This document shows positions 34,771 to 44,573 of a stretch of 64,000 nt of DNA, piece after piece. Both the position numbers and the translations under genes were made by a program. Every line of letters begins with the position of its first letter. Positions within the stretch are counted from its first letter, which is position 1. The DNA comes from JAAXKN01 sp050258815 (lineage in GTDB: Bacteria; Bacteroidota; Ignavibacteria; Ignavibacteriales; SURF-24): NCBI GenBank assembly GCA_050258815.1, contig JBLMZM010000238.1, forward strand, positions 1-64,000. Reading direction: 5' to 3'. A model generated the notes under the pieces. It saw only the letters and a program-made list of their open reading frames with translations, ran no database searches and was not told the DNA's origin.

Positions 34771-36243
34771 ATGCGGCCAGGCACACTTTTTTCACTCTCT
34801 CTTTTAATTTTCTCTTTATCAATTCCTCTTAAAGCACAGGAACAAAACGGTTCCGAAATTAACAGTTTCTTCCGGAGTCTGATCTCAGGTTCAAAGGACC
34901 TGGCAGGGTATGTTCTGCCCTCCGAGCTTGCAAAATCGCAACGGCTCGGCATCAGCTACAATGAGGCACCCGATAAATTCCTTATTTCCTTTGATATAGA
35001 TGCCTCAGTTAAAGAAAAAATCAGGAATGGTAATAACAGCTACGAGGTACTCAAGGAAAACCTGGAAGATGGTTTTACAAAGGCTGTTTTTCAGGTAAAA
35101 AAACTCAATTACAAGAAGGACTTCTACTTCAGGAATGGGAAACTCGTTTCCGGCACACTTTACTTTACCCGGAACTGGAAAAATTACACAACCGGTTATT
35201 TTGATTTTTACATCAGTGATACCAGCTATTTCAATGATTATTCTGCCAGAGAGCTGGAAACATTTGTTGAAGGCTTATGTGATCTGCTTAAGCTGGATAA
35301 CAGGGATAAAGAGATCCTTCAGAAAAATAAAATAATATACATACTGTGCAGAAATGCAGAGGAGATTGAAAGGCTTACCGGTTTTAACACGCGCGGAATA
35401 TACCTGCTTGCCTATGATGAGGTTGTTTCGACATATAATTGCCATTTTCATGAACTCGCACACCTGCTGATGAACTTTAAGTTAAGAAACCTGCCGCTCT
35501 ATACCCTCCCTTTTTTCCAGGAGGGTTTTGCTACTGCAGTGGGCGGAAGAGGTGGCATACGCAGAAGCGTGCTGCTGGATATCGGCTGCTTTCTGCAGAA
35601 ATCAGGATATATACCCTTTAACTCAATTCTTACAAGAAAGGAATTTTCTTCTGAGGACGCATCAACGGCTTATTCAGTTTCAGCCTTGTATAACATGTAT
35701 CTGCTGCAGGAATATGGGATTGAGCCTTACCTGAAGCTCTACAGGAACTATAGCGGAAGTGACAGTTTGGTCTCGGGCCTTAAGCCAGAATCAATTCAGC
35801 TGCCGCCAAATGAGCGGTTTAACTCTTTTCTGAACAGATATGAAAATAGGTCGGGCATCAGTTTCGAAGAAAAAGGAACTCCCGCAAAACTGATCTATGA
35901 GGGTAAATCAGGCAGGATATATGAAGGCGGGAATTTTTACAAGATAAGACTCAGAAGCAATATGCTGTTTTCGCAGCAGGACACGCTTTATAACTATATC
36001 AGCAAAAAATTCACCGAGCTGCTGCCAAAGACAACCTACAGGGGTGCAAAGTATTTAATAACGGCAGATAAAAAGGAAGTTAACGTTTACAACCTTTATA
36101 CAAACGACCTGATAGCATTGTACAGCACCGGCTATTCATTGAATAATATGGATGTGCCGGTAAAGGATGGATATTTTGATTTTTATTTAAATAAAAGCGT
36201 CTTTGACGAAGACCTTGAGTATCTGCAGGTTTCTGATTTTTAA
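34771..36243 (+). CDS. Exported protein with HExxH zinc-peptidase-like site
   Basis: A 490-residue exported protein. The signal peptide is RPGTLFSLSLLIFSLSIPLKA. A zincin-type motif, HELAH, lies at 227-231, followed 20 residues later by E251 in FFQEGFA, the gluzincin HExxH-(x)n-E arrangement of MA-clan peptidases. The rest shows no family that I recognise. Metallopeptidase activity in the periplasm or outside the cell is likely but unproven. Downstream genes (cupin, outer-membrane protein) follow on the same strand. Confidence 0.75.
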   Translation: MRPGTLFSLSLLIFSLSIPLKAQEQNGSEINSFFRSLISGSKDLAGYVLPSELAKSQRLGISYNEAPDKFLISFDIDASVKEKIRNGNNSYEVLKENLEDGFTKAVFQVKKLNYKKDFYFRNGKLVSGTLYFTRNWKNYTTGYFDFYISDTSYFNDYSARELETFVEGLCDLLKLDNRDKEILQKNKIIYILCRNAEEIERLTGFNTRGIYLLAYDEVVSTYNCHFHELAHLLMNFKLRNLPLYTLPFFQEGFATAVGGRGGIRRSVLLDIGCFLQKSGYIPFNSILTRKEFSSEDASTAYSVSALYNMYLLQEYGIEPYLKLYRNYSGSDSLVSGLKPESIQLPPNERFNSFLNRYENRSGISFEEKGTPAKLIYEGKSGRIYEGGNFYKIRLRSNMLFSQQDTLYNYISKKFTELLPKTTYRGAKYLITADKKEVNVYNLYTNDLIALYSTGYSLNNMDVPVKDGYFDFYLNKSVFDEDLEYLQVSDF

Positions 36244-36265
36244 TTAAAATTAATGAGGAGCGGTT

Positions 36266-36625
36266 ATGGAAAAATACGAAATACAACTCTCGCCTTTTAT
36301 TGTACCTACTATGGATGGAAAACTGATTGAGGAACACTTCGGCAAGGCCAGCATCAATGCGGGTGATTACAGCTTCGCTCACATGATTGCACCTCCGGGA
36401 TGGGGTGAGCCGTTTCAGACTCCGGAGTTCGATGAAATAACCTATATTATCTCGGGTAAAAAAATGATAGAAGTGGATGAAAAGAAAATTCAGCTCGAGA
36501 CAAATCAATCCATCTGTATCAAAAAAGGTACAAGGGTCAGGTACTCCAATCCTTTTGATGAACCGGTTGAGTACGTGTCTGTGTGTGTGCCTGCATTTTC
36601 AATGGATAAAGTACACAGGGAGTAA
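36266..36625 (+). CDS. Cupin-domain protein
   Basis: A 119-residue single-domain cupin. The first motif region is WGEPFQTPEFDEITYIISG, in which the usual His pair is replaced (PEFDE), and the second is a jelly-roll strand KKGTRVRYSNPFDEPVEYVS. It resembles EutQ-like cupins. With incomplete metal ligands it is more likely a binding than an enzymatic protein. It lies 22 bp after the HExxH gene with GAGGAG 7 nt before its ATG. Confidence 0.8.
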   Translation: MEKYEIQLSPFIVPTMDGKLIEEHFGKASINAGDYSFAHMIAPPGWGEPFQTPEFDEITYIISGKKMIEVDEKKIQLETNQSICIKKGTRVRYSNPFDEPVEYVSVCVPAFSMDKVHRE

Positions 36626-36643
36626 TTATTCTTAGAATAATTA
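36623..36643 (+). terminator. AT-rich inverted repeat at the cupin stop codon
   Basis: A perfect 10-bp dyad TAATTATTCT/AGAATAATTA with a 1-nt centre, beginning at the stop codon and followed by TTTGAGTTTG. It could be a weak terminator or an operator for the next gene. Confidence 0.4.
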
Positions 36644-36709
36644 TTTGAGTTTGTGGACATCAGGTAAGTATATTTGCTGAAGATCTTTCATTAATACAGG
36701 AATTCTTTT

Positions 36710-37279
36710 ATGAAAAGCTCTCTCATTTTCTTTTGTATGTTTACCCTGCTCTTTACTATGTCAATATCCGGACAGGTAAAAACGAAAGAGACCCGCACTA
36801 CCACGGATTCAACAGGTAAAACAGTCGTTACCAGTGCGGAAATCATCTCGGTTTCCGAAGATATTACGCCAAGGAACAACATGATTGTCATAAATCCGCT
36901 GAAGTTCTTTCTGTTCTATAATATTTCATATTTCACCAGGGTATCAGAGAATGCAGCAGTCGGAGCGGGTGTTCAGTTCCCTACCCTCTCCGGAATAGAT
37001 GGATTTGGAATTAATGCTGAAACCAGAATTTATCCAAAGGGGAAAACTCTCCGCGGCTTTTATGTTGCTCCTAATATTTCCTATAACTCGTTTTCCAAAG
37101 GCGGCAGTACTTTTTCAATTGGAGTCCTGCTTGGATGGCAATGGTTTCCGGGAGACGATTTTGCAATGGGTCTGGGTATAGGAATTGACAGATATTTTCT
37201 TTCGGGAGGAAATGGTTATTTAGGAGATTACGAGGGAACCCTGCCGGCAGTCAGGTTTGATATTGGGTATGCCTGGTAA
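36710..37279 (+). CDS. Predicted outer-membrane beta-barrel protein
   Basis: A 189-residue exported protein with a signal peptide (LIFFCMFTLLFTMSISG), a Thr/Glu-rich linker, and alternating hydrophobic strands consistent with a small 8-strand barrel. It ends in a terminal strand with aromatic residues, AVRFDIGYAW, as in OmpA/OmpW-like barrels. No specific family was recognised. Confidence 0.7.
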   Translation: MKSSLIFFCMFTLLFTMSISGQVKTKETRTTTDSTGKTVVTSAEIISVSEDITPRNNMIVINPLKFFLFYNISYFTRVSENAAVGAGVQFPTLSGIDGFGINAETRIYPKGKTLRGFYVAPNISYNSFSKGGSTFSIGVLLGWQWFPGDDFAMGLGIGIDRYFLSGGNGYLGDYEGTLPAVRFDIGYAW

Positions 37280-37302
37280 GTTTAGGAAGATTTAACAGGG
37301 CT

Positions 37303-37331
37303 CAGCCCCTGCGTTTTGAACGGAGGGGCTG
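37303..37331. terminator. Hairpin between convergent genes
   Basis: An 8-bp stem CAGCCCCT/AGGGGCTG with a 13-nt loop lies between the outer-membrane protein and GMP reductase-like genes. No T tract follows on either strand, so termination is only likely by context. Confidence 0.45.
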
Positions 37332-37339
37332 ATAAGCAA

Positions 37340-38356
37340 TTAGATTTTAGGCAATCTTTCCAAAAATGAACTGTTGCTGAGTACGGCAAATGTTTCAGTT
37401 TTGCGCAGTTCTTCCAGTGAAAAACAATTCATATAGCTCATTGCACTTTTCAATCCATCCGAAATGCTGTCAACTATACTTTTTACAGGCCCCTTGTAAG
37501 GAACCATCGTCTCCTCACCTTCAATGAATTCATTCCTCATTTTTACTCCGAATGAAGCTGAGCCGCGGTACTTCTTCCATAACTGCCCGTTGTACTTGAT
37601 TACTTCGCTCGGCGTTTCCTTGGTACCGGCAAGCATTCTGCCCAGCATAACAACATCAGCACCGAGTGCAATTGCTTTGGCAACATCACCGGGACTCTTA
37701 ATTCCGCCATCGGCAATAATCTTTATTGAAAGGTTATCCTTTTCCCTTGAGAAATTAACATTCAGCAGTGAAGAAACCTGGCCAATGCCTATTCCGGTCT
37801 GTATTGATGTGGTACAGACACTGCCGCTTCCTATTCCCACTCTCACCGCATCGGCACCTGAATCCTGCAGCTGCTTCAGAGTAGCACCATGGGCAATGTT
37901 CCCTACAATAATCTTTACATCGCTGAACTTCTTTTTAATTTCTTCTGTCTTGCTTAGTACCGCTTTGTTATTGGCATTTGCAGTATCGATGCAGATAACT
38001 TTATTCCTGCAGGCCAGCTTCTCTATCACTTCCATTTCAGTGTTAAGTGCAACAGAAACACCGCGTATTAAAGAATCATCAGAACTGTTCATCACCTCAT
38101 TTAATGATGAATCAAACCTGTTCAGTATGCCCAGGCATCCAAGGCCGGTAAGTTCCTCGGCCATCTTGATTCCGGTTACGGTATCCATCGGACTCGATAC
38201 GATCGGGACACCCAGTTCAAGCCCAAGAAACCCGCACTTGGTTGAGGCTTCAACACGGCTTTTGATTCTTGATACTTCAGTCGGGATCAGGCTGATATCA
38301 TCATATGTTAATGAAAAATGATAAGCGTTCAGATCTTTTTTAGAGTAAATCTTCAT
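37340..38356 (-). CDS. GMP reductase-like / CBS-less IMP dehydrogenase-family protein
   Basis: A 338-residue (beta/alpha)8 barrel of the IMPDH/GMPR family. The catalytic Cys is C181 in IGSGSVCTTS, followed by QTG. The phosphate site is ADGGIKSPGD and the flap region VPYKGPVKS. The CBS pair of standard IMP dehydrogenases is absent, and the C-terminal SYMNCFSLEELRKTETFAV resembles GuaC. GMP reductase (GMP to IMP) is therefore the better guess. Interconversion of purine nucleotides would complement the purine catabolic locus at 1-19898 functionally, though the genes are 18 kb apart. Confidence 0.85.
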   Translation of the reverse strand: MKIYSKKDLNAYHFSLTYDDISLIPTEVSRIKSRVEASTKCGFLGLELGVPIVSSPMDTVTGIKMAEELTGLGCLGILNRFDSSLNEVMNSSDDSLIRGVSVALNTEMEVIEKLACRNKVICIDTANANNKAVLSKTEEIKKKFSDVKIIVGNIAHGATLKQLQDSGADAVRVGIGSGSVCTTSIQTGIGIGQVSSLLNVNFSREKDNLSIKIIADGGIKSPGDVAKAIALGADVVMLGRMLAGTKETPSEVIKYNGQLWKKYRGSASFGVKMRNEFIEGEETMVPYKGPVKSIVDSISDGLKSAMSYMNCFSLEELRKTETFAVLSNSSFLERLPKI

Positions 38357-38394
38357 TTTATTCTCTGGTTCAATTTAATAGTTTATACATAAAG

Positions 38395-38416
38395 AAGGCG
38401 AGATTATACTCGCCTT
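38395..38416 (-). terminator. Intrinsic terminator of the oligoendopeptidase gene
   Basis: On the - strand, AAGGCGAG/CTCGCCTT with a 6-nt loop, then CTTTATG, lies 31 bp after the peptidase stop. The T tract is short. Confidence 0.7.
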
Positions 38417-38446
38417 ATAATTCCTGTAACTAATATATGAGATTAA

Positions 38447-40351
38447 TTATTTTTCGTCAAGAAGCTTTTCCATCTCATCCAGCAGTTCATTCATTTTCCT
38501 TATTGTCTGCAGTACCGGTTCGGGTGAATTCATATCCACGCCGGCAGATTTCAGAACATTAATAGGATAATCAGAACTGCCTGACTTTAGGAATTTCAGG
38601 TATCTTTCAATCGCAGGCTGCCCCTCTTTCTTGATATTTGCAACAAGTGCCTGTGAGGCTGCATATCCTGTAGCATACTGGTAAACATAAAAATTGTAAT
38701 AAAAGTGAGGAATCCTGGCCCAGGTATAATCTTCCTCCTCATCTATTACCATATCAGGGCCCCAGTAATTTTTGATCAGCCCGTGATATAACGAGCATAA
38801 TGCATCAGGAGTCAAAGGTTCACCCTTTTCGGCCTTATCATGAACCATCTGCTCAAATTCGGCAAATCCGGTCTGCCTGTAAAAAGTAGTAGTAATGTTG
38901 GTTAGATATTTTTCTATTAATGCCAGCTTTTCTTCCCTTGACTGTGCATGATCGATCAGGTAATCCAGCAGCAGTGCTTCATTGGCTGTGGATGCTACTT
39001 CAGCCACAAAAATCGAATAGTCGGCATATGGATATGGCTGATTTAACCCTGTGTAATATGAATGCATATTATGCCCCATCTCATGCGCCAGGGTAAATAC
39101 ATCATTTAACTGATTATTCCAGTTAAGCAGTACGTATGGATGCACTCCGAAGGTTGTACCCGAGGAGTATGCTCCGCTTCTCTTGCCTTTGGTTTCGTAT
39201 ACATCCACCCAGCGGTTATCGAAGGCTTCTTTCAGATGCGTAATATAGTCAGAACCAAGAGGTTTCAGTGCATCAAGAACAATTGCCTTTCCCTGTTCAT
39301 AGTCATATTCTTTTTTTACTCCCGGAAACAGGGTGACATAACTGTCATATATATGTATTTCTTTCAGACCCAGGACTTTTTTCTTGATCCGGGTCCAGCG
39401 GTGCAGTGCATCCAGATTTGCATCAACATTTTTGACAAGATTATCATAAACTGAAACAGGTATGTTGTTAACATCCAAAGCCGCTTCCCTTGAGGAGCCA
39501 TAATGACGTGCTTTTGCATAGAATACGTGCGACTTCAGGTTCCCATTGAATAAGGTTGCTATAGTATTTTTATATTCCTTAAACGGAATATAGAACCCTT
39601 TGTACACCCTTTCCCTGTAGGCTCTGTCCGTGGAATACAATGCTGCTGAATACCTTCCGTGTGAAATCTGAACATCTTTTCCTTCCGGATCCTTTACAAC
39701 CGGGAACTGCATTTCGGCATCCGTAAAAACGTTAAACGTACTGTAAGGAATGCGGCTTATTTCGGAGCCCATTGCAAGCAATTCCTCCTGGTCTTTTGAA
39801 AGCGTATGCTCTTTTGTACGGAAGAGGTTATCGAACTGATGCATGTAAAGTCTCAGTCCATCGGAAGCCTTAATAAATTCATCAATTTTTTCTCTCGGGA
39901 CACTCAGTATCTCAGGACGCATAAAGGAACTGGCAGCAGCAGTTTTTGAAGATAAGGCGCTGATCCTGTCGAACCTGGCACTGTTCTCTGAATTTGCCAG
40001 ATCCAGATCCTTGGATAAAGAGGCATACAAGTACAATCTCGAAATCTTTATCTCTACTTCATCATCAAACTTTAATGCAGCTAAAAGATTATCTGCGGAG
40101 TTTACCAGGTTCCCCTGAAACTGGGAGTATTTTGATGTGTTTTCCTCGACCCATTTAAAATCCTGTTCCCACAGGTCATTCGAGGCATAAATATCAGACA
40201 GCTTCCACTTGTAGTCCGCTTTAATTTCATCTCTGCCGGGAAGTTTTCCCCCACTGCCCTGGGCAAAAAGATTTCCTTGTTCTATATTTGCTGAAGGAAA
40301 AATCATGGTTAATAATCCCATTGTTATTAAAAATAAATATCTGAATTTCAT
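38447..40351 (-). CDS. pepF: Oligoendopeptidase F (M3B), exported
   Basis: A 634-residue M3-family zinc metallopeptidase cleaving oligopeptides. The zinc motif is TLAHEMGHNMHS (H423, E424, H427), with the third ligand Glu expected in the VAEVASTANEALL segment. Unlike the cytosolic PepF of lactic acid bacteria, it begins with a signal peptide (FRYLFLITMGLLTMIFPSA) followed by an FAQ cleavage-like site, so it should act in the periplasm. It is a single gene with its own terminator. Confidence 0.94.
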   Translation of the reverse strand: MKFRYLFLITMGLLTMIFPSANIEQGNLFAQGSGGKLPGRDEIKADYKWKLSDIYASNDLWEQDFKWVEENTSKYSQFQGNLVNSADNLLAALKFDDEVEIKISRLYLYASLSKDLDLANSENSARFDRISALSSKTAAASSFMRPEILSVPREKIDEFIKASDGLRLYMHQFDNLFRTKEHTLSKDQEELLAMGSEISRIPYSTFNVFTDAEMQFPVVKDPEGKDVQISHGRYSAALYSTDRAYRERVYKGFYIPFKEYKNTIATLFNGNLKSHVFYAKARHYGSSREAALDVNNIPVSVYDNLVKNVDANLDALHRWTRIKKKVLGLKEIHIYDSYVTLFPGVKKEYDYEQGKAIVLDALKPLGSDYITHLKEAFDNRWVDVYETKGKRSGAYSSGTTFGVHPYVLLNWNNQLNDVFTLAHEMGHNMHSYYTGLNQPYPYADYSIFVAEVASTANEALLLDYLIDHAQSREEKLALIEKYLTNITTTFYRQTGFAEFEQMVHDKAEKGEPLTPDALCSLYHGLIKNYWGPDMVIDEEEDYTWARIPHFYYNFYVYQYATGYAASQALVANIKKEGQPAIERYLKFLKSGSSDYPINVLKSAGVDMNSPEPVLQTIRKMNELLDEMEKLLDEK

Positions 40352-40633
40352 TTTATGCTTCCTATTTGATGAAAAAGTGGAATAAAATTACTCCAATTAT
40401 TAATCAAAATCGAGCATATTGTTAAAATAAAAACAGCATGCTACCCCTGCAAGTATTAAATTTTTGCTTTAAGTTTTGCAATTAAAATATCCACCATTGC
40501 TTTCATAAAGCAAAAGCATGTTTATCCGATTAAATAATAAATCAGGAAATTTTAATAAATCTATTGAGTTTTAATTTCTGTTTTCATATTCTAAGTGTTA
40601 TAAAAAAATACGATTACACATATCGGCCATATT

Positions 40634-43378
40634 ATGCCCCAGAAGAACATTAACTGTCTTTTATTTGAAAGCAGAAATGAAAAGGTTTCTTTTATTAGGG
40701 AATTAGATTCTTTGGGTACCGGTATTTATTTTTTGATAAAACCGGATTTAAAGGAACTGCCCTCTTTAATTGAAATTCAGGGCTATGATGTAATTGTATT
40801 TTCGATAAAAAAAGATGAATTAAACTTAGCAGAATATACAGGTTTTCTTTCAAAAATATCTACACCCGTGCTTTTTCTTCTCGAAGAAGAAAACTATAAA
40901 CTCGCTTATTGCCTTCTGAAATCAGGTGCCGGAGATTGTCTCTTCTGGAATGGACTTAACAGGGAAACTCTTCTGACCTCAATAAAAAGTCTGGCCTCGC
41001 GCAATAACACTCTGGCCGAACAAATGACAGAGGACCGGCTTACTATTGCTGAGACTATAGCCTCACTTTTCGAAAGCTCAAAGCTCGGTTTTGCTATTTT
41101 TGATATGTCCGGTTCAATGTTGCACTATAATTCAGCATTCCAGTCAATACTCGGTTTTGACAAAGTTATCCTTCTGCAAATGAAGCTAAGGGAGATATGC
41201 TATTCCGACTATGTAAATGAAGTCTATTACTATGATGACCTGGTTAACGGCAAAATCAGTCATTTTGAACTGGAACGCCCCCTGTATAATCATGAGGGTA
41301 ATCTGATATGGTGCAGGATTTTGGTCTCTTTAATTAAGGACGGCAAAAATATACCGCAGCTGATGAGCATGACAATAAGCAATGTATCTGAAAAAAGGCG
41401 CATTCAGCATCAGCTTGACAAGGAAAGATACTTTCTCGAAAGATTGATGGATAATATTCCCGACGCCATTTATTTCAAGGATTCAGAACATAGATTCACA
41501 AAGGTAAGCAGGTATGTTCATCTGCAGGGTATCGATGACCCCAAGGATGCCGTGGGTAAAACTGACTTCGACTTCTTCACAAAAGAACACGCACAGGAGG
41601 CCTTTGATGATGAAGAAAAAATCATCAAAACCGGCAGACCTATCATTAACAAGGTCGAAAAAGAAACATTCCCTAATGGGGAAATTGCCTGGGTTTCTTC
41701 TACAAAAGCACCATTGTTTGATGCCGAAGGCAACGTTTCCGGGATTGTAGGAATTTCAAGAGACGTGACTGAAATGAAACTCTCTGAAGAGGCTCTCCTG
41801 AAATCAGAAGAACGCTACCGTAAGCTGATTGAGTATTCTCCCGATACAATTGTAGTAATATGTAATAACAAACTTGTCTTTACTAATTCCGCCGGACTGG
41901 CTTTAATGAAGGTACCGGACAAAAAGCTTGTATTGAATGAGAATATACTTCGATTTGTGCCAATTCACTACAGGCCTGTTGCTAAAAGACTACTGGAACA
42001 GATTACAATCTTAAGTAAACCGGTAAGAGCCTCAAAAGCAAAGCTAGTTACTTTTACCGGGGATTATATTGATGCTGAAATTACTGTTATTCCAACCACA
42101 TATAACGATAAACCCGCTTTTCAGGTAATCATCAGGGATAATACTGAACAGAAGCGGCAGGAAAAGGTCAAACAGACCACACTAAAGATATTGCAGGCTT
42201 CAAATTACCTGAAGACTACTGAGGATCTGTTCAGGTTTATTCATCTGGCAATAGGTAATCTGATGTCAGTTAAAAATTTCTATATTGCCCTCTATGATGA
42301 AAATACACAGATGGTATCATTCCCCTACTTTGTTGATGAAGAGGATGAAAAACAGCAGCCCAAAAAACTTGGCAAAGGCCTGACTGAATACATACTAAGA
42401 AGCGGTAAGGCTCAGCTGATAACTGAAAAGAAAGATATTGAATTAAGAGATAGCGGCGAGGTGGAACTGATAGGCTCCCCGGCAAAAATCTGGCTTGGCG
42501 TGCCGCTCCAGATCAAAGACAAAACTATTGGTGCCCTGGTGGTTCAGGATTACTATAATGAGAATGCCTATACCGAGAATGACAAGGAAATGCTGGAAAT
42601 GATTTCATTCTCTGTATCTAGGGCAATTGAAAGAAAGAAGGCCGAGGAAGAGATACTGAATTACAACAAACAGCTCAAGGAAATTAATGCCACGAAGGAC
42701 AGATTCTTTTCGTTCATCTCGCATGATTTGAGGGGACCCTTCTCATCACTGCTGGGATTCTCTGAAATGATACTGGAAGATTTTGACAGCCTTTCTTCTC
42801 AGGATGTCCGCAAATATCTTGGAATAATTAACGGTACGTCAAAAAATCTGTATAATTTATTGAATAACCTGCTGCAATTCTCCAGGTTCCAGACGGGGCA
42901 CATACAGTTTAATCCTTTCAGGTTTAATATTGGGGAGCTGGTGGAAAAAAATGTCGACCTTCTGAACGGCAGCGCCTTTAAAAAAGGGATTGAACTGATT
43001 AATGCTGTTGATTCCGTACAGAAGGTATTTGTCGATGAGGAAATGATAAGCTCGGCTATTCAGAACCTGATTACAAATGCACTGAAATTTACGCCCCGCG
43101 GCGGCAGCGTAACCATCAGCAGCTATGAGAATCTTTCATCGGGTGAAGTTACCATTTCCGTGAAGGATACGGGACTAGGGATGAATAACGAAACCCTCAG
43201 CAACCTTTTCAGAATAGAGGTAATTCATTCCACGTGCGGAACCGAAAAAGAACCGGGAACGGGACTTGGACTTATTCTCACCAAAGAATTTGTAGAAAAG
43301 AATAATGGAACCATACACGTCGAGAGCACACCGGGACTTGGCAGCACATTCAGTATTACTCTTCCTATTGTGAAGTAA
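40634..43378 (+). CDS. Hybrid-type sensor histidine kinase: pseudo-receiver, PAS x3, GAF, HisKA, HATPase
   Basis: A 914-residue cytosolic sensor kinase. Residues 5-125 look like a receiver fold, but the phospho-acceptor strand reads DVIVFSIK with Ser where Asp is expected, so it is probably a pseudo-receiver. PAS domains lie at about 140-260, 270-385 and 390-510, and a GAF domain at about 520-670. HisKA has H697 in FISHDLRGPF. The ATPase has the N box NALKFTPRGG, G1 DTGLGM and G2 GTGLGL. No transmembrane helix is visible and no response regulator gene is adjacent. The sensed signal is unknown. Confidence 0.9.
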   Translation: MPQKNINCLLFESRNEKVSFIRELDSLGTGIYFLIKPDLKELPSLIEIQGYDVIVFSIKKDELNLAEYTGFLSKISTPVLFLLEEENYKLAYCLLKSGAGDCLFWNGLNRETLLTSIKSLASRNNTLAEQMTEDRLTIAETIASLFESSKLGFAIFDMSGSMLHYNSAFQSILGFDKVILLQMKLREICYSDYVNEVYYYDDLVNGKISHFELERPLYNHEGNLIWCRILVSLIKDGKNIPQLMSMTISNVSEKRRIQHQLDKERYFLERLMDNIPDAIYFKDSEHRFTKVSRYVHLQGIDDPKDAVGKTDFDFFTKEHAQEAFDDEEKIIKTGRPIINKVEKETFPNGEIAWVSSTKAPLFDAEGNVSGIVGISRDVTEMKLSEEALLKSEERYRKLIEYSPDTIVVICNNKLVFTNSAGLALMKVPDKKLVLNENILRFVPIHYRPVAKRLLEQITILSKPVRASKAKLVTFTGDYIDAEITVIPTTYNDKPAFQVIIRDNTEQKRQEKVKQTTLKILQASNYLKTTEDLFRFIHLAIGNLMSVKNFYIALYDENTQMVSFPYFVDEEDEKQQPKKLGKGLTEYILRSGKAQLITEKKDIELRDSGEVELIGSPAKIWLGVPLQIKDKTIGALVVQDYYNENAYTENDKEMLEMISFSVSRAIERKKAEEEILNYNKQLKEINATKDRFFSFISHDLRGPFSSLLGFSEMILEDFDSLSSQDVRKYLGIINGTSKNLYNLLNNLLQFSRFQTGHIQFNPFRFNIGELVEKNVDLLNGSAFKKGIELINAVDSVQKVFVDEEMISSAIQNLITNALKFTPRGGSVTISSYENLSSGEVTISVKDTGLGMNNETLSNLFRIEVIHSTCGTEKEPGTGLGLILTKEFVEKNNGTIHVESTPGLGSTFSITLPIVK

Positions 43379-43392
43379 ATTTTACTGCTTCG

Positions 43393-44475
43393 CTAAAACC
43401 ATTTTTTCCTTTTAAAATAGACCAGCAGTATCAGCGCCACCATCAGCATCACCCCAATTACCATTGGGTACCCGTAATAATAATTTAGTTCAGGCATATT
43501 GTATTTGCTTACAGCAGTATTAAAATTCATTCCATATAGCCCTGCAATAAAATTAAGAGGTATGAAAAAAGTAGATATTATGGTAAGAACTTTCATTATT
43601 TCATTCAGCCTGTTGCTGATACTGGAAAGATAAATGTCCATCATTGCCGCAACCATTTCCCTGTAATTCTCATTCGTATCAATCAGTTGTATGATGTGAT
43701 CATAAAGATCCCGCAGGTATGGGAACGTTGTTTTTGATACGAGCTCCGACTCTGTTTTTTCAAGTCCGCTGATGACTTCCCTTAGCGGCCATATTGCCCT
43801 TCTTATTATTATCATATCATTCTTCAGCTTGTATATCTTCTGAAGCGTATCCCTGGTAGGCTTCTCAATCAGCTCATCTTCAAGCCCCTCTATCAGTTCT
43901 CCCATTTTTTCCAGTACTGCGAAGTAATTATCTATAACTATATCCAGCATCCTGTATGACAGGTAATCAGCTCCAAGCTCCCGCGTCCTGCCCTTGTTCT
44001 TTCTCAGGTTATCCCTTACCACTTCAAATTCATCGGTCTCATTCTCCTGAAAGGAAATAACATAGCCTTTCCCGATTATCAGACTTACCTGCTCAACCTG
44101 TACTGAGTTACTCCCCCGTTCAAATCCCAGCATTTTCATCACAATAAATATATACTGCCCGTTATCTTCAGTTTTGGGGCGGTGTGCATTATTTAAGATA
44201 TCTTCAAGCGTAAGGGGATGAATATCAAAGATACTGCCTATTTCCTCAATAATGCCGGTCTGATGAATGCCATCAATATTTACCCAGAGATTTTCAGATG
44301 TATTAACATACTGCTGTATATCCTCTATGTTAATGGACTTCTTTTCAATAAAGTCTTTGCTGCTGTAGGCCGTCAGATTTATCCTGACCTTCTCATCCCT
44401 TTTCTCTCCCATATAAATAAGCGAGCCCGGAATTTGACCGGCCTTTTTTCCGGAATTTTTTATTAATTTTTTCAT
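43393..44475 (-). CDS. corA: CorA-type magnesium/cobalt transporter
   Basis: A 360-residue inner-membrane divalent cation channel. A large N-terminal cytoplasmic domain and a long stalk helix precede two C-terminal transmembrane helices. The selectivity signature GMNF is at 315-318, at the end of the first helix, and the protein ends with KRKKWF, a typical basic tail. It forms pentamers for Mg2+ uptake. No Mg2+ riboswitch was seen upstream. Convergent with the sensor kinase, 14 bp apart. Confidence 0.96.
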   Translation of the reverse strand: MKKLIKNSGKKAGQIPGSLIYMGEKRDEKVRINLTAYSSKDFIEKKSINIEDIQQYVNTSENLWVNIDGIHQTGIIEEIGSIFDIHPLTLEDILNNAHRPKTEDNGQYIFIVMKMLGFERGSNSVQVEQVSLIIGKGYVISFQENETDEFEVVRDNLRKNKGRTRELGADYLSYRMLDIVIDNYFAVLEKMGELIEGLEDELIEKPTRDTLQKIYKLKNDMIIIRRAIWPLREVISGLEKTESELVSKTTFPYLRDLYDHIIQLIDTNENYREMVAAMMDIYLSSISNRLNEIMKVLTIISTFFIPLNFIAGLYGMNFNTAVSKYNMPELNYYYGYPMVIGVMLMVALILLVYFKRKKWF

Positions 44476-44573
44476 TCAGCACCGTTTATTAAATTTCATC
44501 AAACTATTCAGTAATTTAACAATTGTTGATTATATTTGCTTTTAATTTTTCATTCACAAAGTCCGAGGTAAAA

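Noticed and set aside
37524..38321. 265-codon reading frame on the + strand
   Set aside because: It lies fully antisense to the GMP reductase-like gene, has no ribosome site, and its composition is that of a shadow frame.
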